This document shows positions 1 to 5,787 of a stretch of DNA of 6,865 nucleotides, in pieces (the stretch's first letter is position 1; each line of letters opens with the position of its first letter). Made by a program: the position numbers and the translations under genes. This stretch comes from Stenotrophomonas sp. (lineage in GTDB: Bacteria; Pseudomonadota; Gammaproteobacteria; Xanthomonadales; Xanthomonadaceae), in the NCBI GenBank assembly GCA_003484865.1, contig DMZT01000064.1:1-6865 (forward strand), read 5' to 3'. Below the pieces are notes generated by a model. The model saw only the letters and a list, made by a program, of their open reading frames with translations, ran no database searches and was not told the origin of the DNA.

Positions 1-1355
1 TCCATCTGTCCCCTGATCTCCCGCCGCTGTGCCAGCGCCACGTCGTCCTGATACGCGGCCTGCGCGCGTTCCACCTGTGCGCCGCCCAGCCCCAGGCGCG
101 CATCGATCACATCCAGCGAGGTGGCCTGGCCCTCGCGGAAGGCCAGCTCCTGCAGCCGCAGGTTCTCGCGGTTCTGTTCGATGCTGCTGTCCAGCAGCAG
201 GAACTGTTGGCGGGCGGTATCCAGTTCGTACCAGGCCTTGCGCACGCCCAGCGTCACCTGGTTCTCGGCTTCGCGCAGGCCGGCTTCGGCCTGATCCTGC
301 TGCGCGCGGGCGGCGCTGATCTGGGCAGGACGCGAGGTGGGCGACAGGAAGGTGTACTTCAGGCCGATGCCGAACGCCCAGTCCGGGTCGGTCAACATTT
401 CGTCGCGGCGGCGGAAATCGTACTGGCCGAACAGGAACACGGTGGGCTTGAGCTTGGCCTGCTGCACGCGCACGCCTTGCTCGGCCTGGGCCACCAGGGC
501 CCGCAGGCGGGCAATCTGCGGTTGCCGGGCCTGTGCATCGCGTTCGAAGGTAGGCAGCGCACCGATCGGCGCGCGATGCACAAACAAGGGCGACAGCGGG
601 CGGACGTCGCCACCGCTGCGCAGCAGGGTGGCCAATGCGGCCTTCAGCGTCTGCAGATCATTCAGCGATTTCTGGTACTCGCGCTCGGCCTTGTCGCGGG
701 CCACATTGGCCTGCAGGCGCTGCGCGCGGGTGGCAAAGCCTTCGCGTTCCAGCTTCAGGGCATCATCGAGGTGACGCTGCAGCCCATCGCGCACCTCGCG
801 GCGCACGTCCACCGCCTGCTCGGCGAGGCGCTGGCCGAAATAGGCCTGGACCAGTTGCACGCTCAGTGACTGGCGCTGCGATTCGCGCTCGGCGCTGGCC
901 TGATCGGTCGCGCCGGCAGCGGCCTGTTGGGCGGCCGGGATCAAGCCACCGGTGTACAACGGCAGTACCGCAGTGACCACCGGGCGGGTGCGCCAGTCGC
1001 GCTCGGTGAACTGCAACGGCGAGTCGATGCCGAAGGCCTCAGCGACCGGCGCCAAGGACCCCAGCGGCAGGGTGAGCGTCTTCTGGAACTGCAACCGGCG
1101 CACTTCACCGGTGATCTCGGGCAGGCGCAGCAGGCGGGTGGCGTCCTGCAGGTCCTGCTTGTTGCGCACCGACGCATCCGCCGCGGCCAGGGCATCGGAC
1201 ACCTGCTCCAGCCGCTGCTGGGACTGCTGCCAATCCAAGGCGGGAACAGCGGCGCCGTCCGGTACGGGCTGGGCGATGGCAGCGCCACTCATGCAAAGCA
1301 GGGAGAGACAGGTAAGTCCTTTTAATGCGCGCGTTGGCGGCCAATGCCGGCTCAC
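1..1355 (-). CDS. TolC-family outer-membrane efflux channel, C-terminus cut by the window edge
   Basis: The frame is open from 1355 to the left edge (451 complete codons). It encodes a periplasmic/outer-membrane channel of the TolC family, which forms the exit duct of tripartite export systems (RND, MFS or ABC pump plus HlyD-type adaptor). Seen: a signal peptide at residues 1-28 with a hydrophobic core and an AIA-Q cleavage site; long Gln/Ala/Arg/Glu-rich helices at about 140-240 and 340-450; a PLYTGG strand motif near 132-137; and its structural repeat, with the strand around 325-336 followed by a long helix holding REGQATSLDVIDARL at about 407-421. The family is an internal duplication of this strand-helix unit, and both halves are visible. 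Little is likely to be missing, since members run about 420-500 residues. I chose the GTG at 1355 because it is the only start that includes the whole signal peptide; GGAG at 1366-1369 lies 10 nt upstream. The ATG at 1292 would delete the signal core. The pump partners lie outside the window, so the export substrate is unknown. Confidence 0.88.
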   Translation of the reverse strand, partial: MSRHWPPTRALKGLTCLSLLCMSGAAIAQPVPDGAAVPALDWQQSQQRLEQVSDALAAADASVRNKQDLQDATRLLRLPEITGEVRRLQFQKTLTLPLGSLAPVAEAFGIDSPLQFTERDWRTRPVVTAVLPLYTGGLIPAAQQAAAGATDQASAERESQRQSLSVQLVQAYFGQRLAEQAVDVRREVRDGLQRHLDDALKLEREGFATRAQRLQANVARDKAEREYQKSLNDLQTLKAALATLLRSGGDVRPLSPLFVHRAPIGALPTFERDAQARQPQIARLRALVAQAEQGVRVQQAKLKPTVFLFGQYDFRRRDEMLTDPDWAFGIGLKYTFLSPTSRPAQISAARAQQDQAEAGLREAENQVTLGVRKAWYELDTARQQFLLLDSSIEQNRENLRLQELAFREGQATSLDVIDARLGLGGAQVERAQAAYQDDVALAQRREIRGQM

Positions 1356-1365
1356 GAGGGGGCAG

Positions 1366-1369
1366 CTCC
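1366..1369 (-). promoter_or_regulatory. Shine-Dalgarno GGAG for the TolC-family gene
   Basis: GGAG on the minus strand lies 10 nt before the GTG at 1355. It is the main support, together with the intact signal peptide, for using that GTG over the internal ATG at 1292. The spacing is slightly long but within range. Confidence 0.45.
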
Positions 1370-1403
1370 ATGGGGTGTGACGGCAAGAGGGTAGTGTGCG
1401 CCG

Positions 1404-1424
1404 CGTGAAGTGCGGGTCTTCACG
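1404..1424 (-). other. Perfect 7-bp stem-loop over the PepSY stop codon
   Basis: CGTGAAG (1404-1410) and CTTCACG (1418-1424) are exact inverted repeats around a 7-nt loop, and the TGA of the PepSY gene (1422-1420) lies inside one arm. No T-run follows on either strand, so this is not a typical intrinsic terminator. It could be an mRNA 3'-end-stabilising or attenuating hairpin between the PepSY and TolC genes, or chance. Confidence 0.4.
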
Positions 1425-2829
1425 TCCGTCGCCAGCCACGGGTGGCGAGGTAGTCCAGCAGCCCCACGACCAACAGCGACAGGCCCACCAGCGGGAACAC
1501 CACGCCGCCGATGCACAGCAGCACGAAGACACCCGCCACGCTTCGCCCGTGCTTCGGCAGTGGCGGCACGCCGATCCCGCCGATGGGCCGCCGCTTCCAC
1601 CACATCACCGCACCGCTGAGGCAGAGCAGGAGGATCGCTGCGCACGCGATGATCAGCACCACACGGTTGACCGTGCCGTACTCGTTGCCGAGATGGACAT
1701 TGATGCCCCATTCCAGTCCTCGCCCAAGCGCACCGTAATCGGCGTAGCCCATGTCCAGCAGAACCCGGCCGCTGTACTGGTCCAGATGCACCACCCGCTG
1801 GCGCGACAGATCCTCCGGATAGACCGAGGCAGTGTAGACCCCCATGGGCCCACGCGGCAGCGCGATGCTGTAACCCGGTGCCAGCCCCAGTGCGCTGAAC
1901 CGGCGCATGGCCGCGTCGATGCCGAGCGCACCGGGCTGCGGCGACAGATCCCCGAGTGGACCGCCGCCATGTGCGGCATGCCCGTCATCGACAGCGGCGT
2001 GCTGGGCATGCGGCACCGCTGAGACCGGTAGCTGTGCCTGCGCCATCGACCAGGCTGGCGTGGTGGTGTCGGCAAGCCGATGCGCGGACATCGGCACGTT
2101 CACCCGCACCCCGGTCGGGTAACCATAGTCGTGACCGTTCGCCCAGGCATTGACCTGATGGCCCCAGACCACCGACCAGGGCATGCCGGTCACGGCCAGG
2201 AACACGAGCACACCGCCGACCCAGACGCCGGTCACCGCATGCAGATCGCGCCAGAACAGCCGCTGTCGCGGCTGCCCGCGAACCGTGGTGATCCCACCGT
2301 TCTGCCCGCGCGGCCACCACAGGTACACGCCGGTCGCCACCAGCAGGATGGCCCAGCCAGCGGCGATCTCGATCAGGGCACTGGCGTAATCGCCGAGCAG
2401 ATCGAGGCTGTGGAGCTGCCGCACCACGCCCGAGAACGTGCCTTTGTCGGGCAGGTGCCCCAGCACCTGCGCGGTGCCCGGGTCGACGTAGTAGACCTGC
2501 CGTCGACCGTCGGCCTCCTGGACGCCGATCTCGATGGTGCCGTCGGCGTAGTCCGGCGTGGTGTAACGGAAGATCTCCCCGTGACTGACGGCATTGACGG
2601 CCGCCAGCTGGGCGCTGGCAGGCGAGGGTGGCAGCGCTGCGGTCTCCACGACCTTCAGATCGTGATGGATCCAGCGATCGATCGGATTCTGGTAGACGTA
2701 CACGGCCCCGGTCAACGCCAGCCAGGCGATGAAGGGCAGCACGAACAGGCCGGCATAGAAGTGCCACCGCCACACCGCGCGGTAGAAACGCCAGCGATCC
2801 GATGCACGCGGGGTAGCGGGGGTTGGCAT
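1420..2829 (-). CDS. PepSY-domain inner-membrane protein (PepSY-associated TM family)
   Basis: A 469-residue polytopic membrane protein of the PepSY-associated TM (PiuB-like) family. Members sit beside TonB-dependent receptors and are thought to act as inner-membrane reductases or processing factors for imported metal-siderophore complexes. Seen: membrane segments at about 23-46, 152-172, 197-219, 386-411 and 432-458; PepSY-like periplasmic regions between the first and second segments and around 300-365; and the family's recurring histidines in membrane-adjacent positions (H23 in WRWHFYAG, H140 in RQLHSLD, H197 in WRDLHAVTG, H379 in INVHLGNE), candidates for heme or metal ligation. A loop at 274-287 adds a cluster of four His (H274, H277, H284, H287), which I infer to be periplasmic. 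The ATG at 2829 lies one base after the receptor's stop, with GGGAG at 2837-2841 seven nt upstream, so translation is surely coupled. Length is usual for the family. Substrate and redox activity are inferred from family and context. Confidence 0.9.
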   Translation of the reverse strand: MPTPATPRASDRWRFYRAVWRWHFYAGLFVLPFIAWLALTGAVYVYQNPIDRWIHHDLKVVETAALPPSPASAQLAAVNAVSHGEIFRYTTPDYADGTIEIGVQEADGRRQVYYVDPGTAQVLGHLPDKGTFSGVVRQLHSLDLLGDYASALIEIAAGWAILLVATGVYLWWPRGQNGGITTVRGQPRQRLFWRDLHAVTGVWVGGVLVFLAVTGMPWSVVWGHQVNAWANGHDYGYPTGVRVNVPMSAHRLADTTTPAWSMAQAQLPVSAVPHAQHAAVDDGHAAHGGGPLGDLSPQPGALGIDAAMRRFSALGLAPGYSIALPRGPMGVYTASVYPEDLSRQRVVHLDQYSGRVLLDMGYADYGALGRGLEWGINVHLGNEYGTVNRVVLIIACAAILLLCLSGAVMWWKRRPIGGIGVPPLPKHGRSVAGVFVLLCIGGVVFPLVGLSLLVVGLLDYLATRGWRRT

Positions 2830-2830
2830 G

Positions 2831-4882
2831 TCAGAGCTCCCGGGTCCAGCTCAGGTACAGCGCCCGGCCATCACCGGGTGAGTAGCCCGAGGAACCGCTG
2901 TCGTACCAGGCATACACGTAGAAACGATCTGTCGCGTTCTTCAACTGCAGGGCCAGGCTGTTGCGGGCGTCCAGGCGGTACGTGGCGCTCAGGTTCAACA
3001 GTGCATAGCCGCCGTAGCGTCCCAGCGTGTTGGTTCGTTCCACGAAGTAGTCGCCCTGGCCATTGCCCCAGGCGCTGAAGGCCCAGTCGGCCGTCGGGGC
3101 GTAGTCCACCCCCGCGCTGGCCAGCCAGTTCGGCACGTTCTCGATCTGCCGCCCGCGGGTCTGCGGCGCACTGGGGTCGGGCACCTCGATCACCGCCTTC
3201 TGCCGCGAGTACGCGGCCCAGGCGCGCCACTGGGCGCTGGCCTGCCATGTCAGCTGGGCGTCCCAACCGCGGCGCAGCGTCTGGCCCACGTTGCCGACCT
3301 CATTGGCCCCGACCACGCCATTGACGCCCAGGACGGTGGCGACCTCATCGCTGGCCCGCTGCTCCCAGTACGCGATCCGGGTCTGCAGCCCCTGCACGGG
3401 CGCCCATTTCATACCGGCCTCCCAGCCCTCGTTGAGGGAGGGAGCAAGATCGTTCACCTGCGTGCGATATGCGCCATTGCCGCTGCCGATCTGGAACGTT
3501 CGCCCCCAGTTGGCGTACACGACCGTGGTTGGGCTGAGATCGTAGGACACACTCAGCTTGGGTTGTTTGATCAGGCCATAGTCGTAGACCGGTGCGCGCA
3601 GGCCGGTCGCCCCATTGTGGAAGTCGCCATACACGCGATCCACCCGGTAGGCGGGTACGATCTTCAGCGCGTCCATCGGCCGGATTACCGCCTGCACGTA
3701 GGCACCCCGGGTATCGAGTGTGTAGTCCCAATCGCGCAGGGTCGCCTGGCGCTCGCGCGCGACGGTCCTGTAGCGGCGGGCCGTGTTGTCCTGCCACTGC
3801 CCATCCACGCCGGCATCGAGGACGAACTCGGCCAGCCGCGAGTCCGGGCGCCAGGTGGTGTTCAAGAGCAGGCCGCGATGGGTCTCATCGTTGAAACGTT
3901 CCTGTTGAGCGCCTCCCGCGGTGAACGTCACCCAGCGCTGGTTGCGATAGTCGTTCTGGTAGGCCTTGGCGTTCCAGCTCCAGTCGCTGCCCAGTGCGCC
4001 ATCGATGTGCATGGCGGTCTGGACCGTCTCGCGCTCACTGCGGTCATCGCGTGCGTAGGCCGGCGATTGCGTCGGATTGGCCTGCACCTCCGGATAGCTG
4101 AGGTAGCCGGCTTCCAGTGCGGCGTTCTTGTAGTAGCGGCTGGTCAGCCCTGCGCGCCACCGGCCGTCAGGGTCGGTGTAGAACCACTTGCCGGCGAAGC
4201 TGCGCTGGGTGCCATCGGCATGGTCGCGCTCGCCGTCGGACGTGCGCCAGCCGACGAAATAGTTCTGTGACCAGGGGCCGCGCTCGAACCCTCTGGCCAA
4301 CTGCACATCCTGCGTGCCAAAGCTGCCAGCGGTGATGCTCAGCTGGCCGTCAGTGCCGCCCTGGCGGGTCAACACATTCACGTCACCGGCAATCGCATGC
4401 AGCCCGTAGCGGGCATCGTTGGTGCCGCGCACGATCTCGAGCGCGGCGATGTCCAGCGGAAACACCGCATCCAGGTAGGGCATGCCGCCCGAATTGTCAT
4501 TGCTCGGAATGCCGTCGATCAGCAGCTTGACCGCGTTGATGCGGCCCTCGCCATTGAAACCCCGGAACGAAAAACGGCCGGCGTCGGTGCCCATCTTGAA
4601 CTGGGTGACCTGCACGCCCGGGGCATTCATCAGCAGCTCCCAGCTATGGTCGACCTTCTGCGGTTGAAGGACATCGCCGCCGATGAGATCCACCGAGGTG
4701 AAGACCGAACGGGCCGACAGCTCGCGCTCGGCGGCCGAACGCGCCTGCACGGTGCCCAGGGTCAGCACGGTACCGTTCTGGGCGGCGACGGTGGCGGGAA
4801 GGAGAAGGGCAGCGGCAAGCACGGCCGTGATGGCCTTGGCCAACGGTCGATACGAAAAAGAAGTTGTCATGGTCCACAGCAT
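2831..4882 (-). CDS. TonB-dependent outer-membrane receptor, probable metal/metallophore uptake
   Basis: A 683-residue TonB-dependent receptor that would import a scarce ligand across the outer membrane using TonB-ExbB-ExbD energy. Seen: a signal peptide at about 1-34 ending in VAA-QNG; a possible TonB box in TVLTLGTVQA (38-47); a plug domain at about 55-175 with typical signatures (LLMNAPGVQV, FSFRGFNGEGR, LLIDGIPSND, LEIVRGTNDARYG, GDVNVLTRQGG); then a 22-strand-type barrel rich in alternating aromatic residues, with a NLSATYRL...LALQLKNATDRFY ending near 652-673. Length fits siderophore- or metal-type receptors. It ends in Leu rather than the usual terminal aromatic residue, and I see no Cys. 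An in-frame TGA at 4897-4895 limits the start to ATG 4882 or ATG 4870 (four residues shorter, more ordinary signal peptide); neither has a strong Shine-Dalgarno site. It is followed after one base by the PepSY gene. The ligand is not decidable: a ferric siderophore, heme-like complex or copper are all possible. Confidence 0.92.
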   Translation of the reverse strand: MLWTMTTSFSYRPLAKAITAVLAAALLLPATVAAQNGTVLTLGTVQARSAAERELSARSVFTSVDLIGGDVLQPQKVDHSWELLMNAPGVQVTQFKMGTDAGRFSFRGFNGEGRINAVKLLIDGIPSNDNSGGMPYLDAVFPLDIAALEIVRGTNDARYGLHAIAGDVNVLTRQGGTDGQLSITAGSFGTQDVQLARGFERGPWSQNYFVGWRTSDGERDHADGTQRSFAGKWFYTDPDGRWRAGLTSRYYKNAALEAGYLSYPEVQANPTQSPAYARDDRSERETVQTAMHIDGALGSDWSWNAKAYQNDYRNQRWVTFTAGGAQQERFNDETHRGLLLNTTWRPDSRLAEFVLDAGVDGQWQDNTARRYRTVARERQATLRDWDYTLDTRGAYVQAVIRPMDALKIVPAYRVDRVYGDFHNGATGLRAPVYDYGLIKQPKLSVSYDLSPTTVVYANWGRTFQIGSGNGAYRTQVNDLAPSLNEGWEAGMKWAPVQGLQTRIAYWEQRASDEVATVLGVNGVVGANEVGNVGQTLRRGWDAQLTWQASAQWRAWAAYSRQKAVIEVPDPSAPQTRGRQIENVPNWLASAGVDYAPTADWAFSAWGNGQGDYFVERTNTLGRYGGYALLNLSATYRLDARNSLALQLKNATDRFYVYAWYDSGSSGYSPGDGRALYLSWTREL
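2837..2841 (-). promoter_or_regulatory. Shine-Dalgarno GGGAG for the PepSY gene inside the receptor's last codons
   Basis: GGGAG on the minus strand is 7 nt before the ATG at 2829 and lies within the 3' end of the receptor reading frame. This fixes the start and indicates translational coupling across the one-base gap. Confidence 0.65.
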
Positions 4883-5044
4883 CGGTCGCCACGGTCAGAT
4901 CGACCGGGGCAGGAACAAGGTCCGGCAGAGACGCCGGATGGCGCGGGGGCATCGGTTCCAATCCGGCATCGCCTGGCCCCACCGGACACGATGGATCAGC
5001 AGACAGGGCAGGGGGCAGCAGCGCTGCACCTGGTCAGGACCGGA
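4883..5044 (-). other. Gap between the DUF2946 and receptor genes with an imperfect stem-loop
   Basis: This stretch carries no supportable gene. On the minus strand, GATGCCGGAT (4970-4961) and ATCCGGCGTC (4939-4930) can pair over 10 bp with one T-G wobble around a 21-nt loop. No T-run follows, so it is not a clear terminator. It may be a processing or attenuation element tuning receptor expression relative to the small upstream protein. No convincing -35/-10 pair was seen here. Confidence 0.35.
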
Positions 5045-5494
5045 TCAGCAGGCCAGCAGCGGCGGGCCGCGAGCTCCCAGCGTTCCCCGTGCGGGGGCGC
5101 GGCGACAGTCGACCAGACCCGACAGCGATCGAAACACGGCCGGCCATTGCGTCAGCAGCAGGAGCAGAGCCACGAGCAGGCTGATGAGACGGGCCGCAAT
5201 CAGGCAGTACTCGCAGTCCACGCCCATCTCATGGTTGGCATGCGGATCGGCAGGCGCTTCGGCAGCGGGGCTGGCCTTTCCCTGATCCCTATCGTGATGC
5301 GCGTGATGGCCCGCATGCGCGTCGGCATCCGTCATGGCGTGATGCGCCGCATGCGGATCGGGTGCCGGCGTGGCCTCCATGACGGGCGCGTTCACCGGCG
5401 CCAATGCCCGGCTGACCATGGGCGCCACGATCACCAGCGCAATCGCCAGCAAGGCCCATGCATGAAGCCAGCGGTGGAGGAGGGACGCACGCAC
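5045..5494 (-). CDS. His-rich two-helix membrane protein, DUF2946 family
   Basis: A small protein of about 149 residues resembling DUF2946, a family of unknown biochemical role often found near metal-responsive TonB receptor genes. Seen: an N-terminal membrane or signal segment at about 12-32; a linker packed with histidine (H48, H51, H52, H60, H63, H64, H66, H67, then H85 and H88); a C94-x-x-C97 pair (DCEYC) directly before a second hydrophobic helix at about 103-121; and an Arg/Pro-rich tail (ARGPPL), as is common in the family. His plus CxxC looks like a metal-binding site facing the periplasm, which is inferred. The frame stays open up to an ATG at 5638, but residues before the GTG at 5494 look non-coding, so I prefer that GTG; its Shine-Dalgarno site is weak. 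It is the first gene of the minus-strand run. A CopL-like metal-responsive protein is an alternative label. Confidence 0.75.
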   Translation of the reverse strand: MRASLLHRWLHAWALLAIALVIVAPMVSRALAPVNAPVMEATPAPDPHAAHHAMTDADAHAGHHAHHDRDQGKASPAAEAPADPHANHEMGVDCEYCLIAARLISLLVALLLLLTQWPAVFRSLSGLVDCRRAPARGTLGARGPPLLAC

Positions 5495-5556
5495 CGGCCC
5501 GATGGTAAGGCATGTCTGTCGGGATTCCCGGCGAAAATGCCCGGTTCGTGCTCGAT

Positions 5557-5573
5557 TGCGACGGTTTGTCGCA
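5557..5573. repeat. Inverted repeat TGCGAC-N5-GTCGCA in the DUF2946 leader
   Basis: A perfect 6-bp inverted repeat with a 5-nt spacer lies about 63 nt upstream of the proposed GTG start at 5494. It could be a hairpin in the mRNA leader or a dimeric-regulator site. It may be fortuitous in GC-rich DNA. Confidence 0.35.
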
Positions 5574-5639
5574 GTCTGGCGCTGGGCAGCGTGCCCTCCG
5601 GAGTGGCCCATGGGCTGGCCGCGCGCCCCGCACTGCACA

Positions 5640-5670
5640 TTGACAATTCTCCAAATAGGACGCTTATATC
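5640..5670 (+). promoter_or_regulatory. Candidate promoter for the hydrolase gene
   Basis: An exact TTGACA (5640-5645) is followed after 19 nt by TATATC (5665-5670), which matches TATAAT at four of six positions. The long spacer makes it suboptimal, consistent with a regulated promoter. The -10 falls inside the ATAGGA/TCCTAT inverted repeat. Confidence 0.35.
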
Positions 5671-5674
5671 CTAT
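5655..5674. promoter_or_regulatory. Candidate operator: ATAGGA-N8-TCCTAT inverted repeat
   Basis: ATAGGA (5655-5660) and TCCTAT (5669-5674) are exact inverted arms separated by CGCTTATA. The half-sites are 14 bp apart centre to centre. The spacer contains the best -10 candidate of the minus strand, and the right arm overlaps the -10 candidate of the plus strand, so a bound dimer could block both promoters. The regulator is not in the window and I do not recognise the motif. Confidence 0.4.
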
Positions 5675-5693
5675 ATGGGCCTGAACCTGTCCC
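5663..5693 (-). promoter_or_regulatory. Candidate promoter for the DUF2946-receptor-PepSY run
   Basis: On the minus strand TATAAG (5668-5663) matches TATAAT at five of six positions. Upstream, GGGACA (5693-5688) matches the -35 consensus at four positions but with a 19-nt spacer. It would start transcription near 5656, giving a leader of about 160 nt before the GTG at 5494. Confidence 0.3.
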
Positions 5694-5739
5694 CGGTCGT
5701 TTGCGTTGGCCGGGCAGGCAGGTCACAGGATTCTCAACC

Positions 5740-5759
5740 GCCTGCGGCGCAACGCAGGC
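5740..5759 (+). other. 7-bp stem-loop in the hydrolase leader
   Basis: GCCTGCG (5740-5746) and CGCAGGC (5753-5759) form a perfect stem with a 6-nt loop, ending about 15 nt before the Shine-Dalgarno site. There is no T-run on either side. A role in translation control is possible but unproven. Confidence 0.35.
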
Positions 5760-5774
5760 TTCAGCACGCCATTC

Positions 5775-5781
5775 AAGAGAG
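5775..5781 (+). promoter_or_regulatory. Shine-Dalgarno AAGAGAG deciding the hydrolase start
   Basis: The purine run sits 6 nt before the ATG at 5788. It supports this start over an in-frame TTG at 5701 that would add 29 residues without membrane-anchor character. Confidence 0.55.
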
Positions 5782-5787
5782 CACGAC

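Larger units (their letters stand above)
5495..5787. promoter_or_regulatory. Divergent control region between the DUF2946 run and the hydrolase
   Basis: These 293 bases hold no convincing gene. They contain an AT-rich island at 5640-5677, unusual in this GC-rich setting, with promoter-like hexamers on both strands, one inverted repeat between them, and further hairpins in both presumed leaders. The deduced leaders are about 160 nt (minus) and about 110 nt (plus). Nothing resembling a Fur box was seen. Confidence 0.6.

Noticed and set aside
207..869. A 220-codon plus-strand frame opposite the TolC-family gene
   Set aside because: It mirrors the helical repeats of the channel protein and has no own ribosome site or domain. 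The minus strand shows the TolC signatures throughout.
1291..1355. Lipoprotein signal in the TolC-family protein (Cys residues near positions 16 and 21)
   Set aside because: The residues before either Cys do not fit a lipobox, which needs a small residue directly before the Cys; an ordinary AIA-Q cleavage site follows.
2340..2600. Possible frameshift or fusion within the PepSY gene, prompted by open minus-strand frames running beside it
   Set aside because: The 469-residue frame is continuous, holds membrane segments and conserved His in the expected order, and needs no correction.
2080..3078. A 332-codon open frame on the plus strand, antisense to the PepSY and receptor genes
   Set aside because: It has Arg/Pro/His-rich composition without motifs and lies opposite two well-supported genes across their junction.
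5640..5680. Fur or Zur box in the divergent promoter
   Set aside because: The AT-rich island does not resemble the GATAATGATAATCATTATC-type Fur repeat or the GTTATA/TATAAC Zur palindrome; only ATAGGA-N8-TCCTAT symmetry is present.
5701..5787. N-terminal extension of the hydrolase from a TTG at 5701
   Set aside because: The ATG at 5788 has a well-spaced AAGAGAG and starts directly before the basic residues and membrane anchor, while the extension lacks any such feature and overlaps a leader hairpin.
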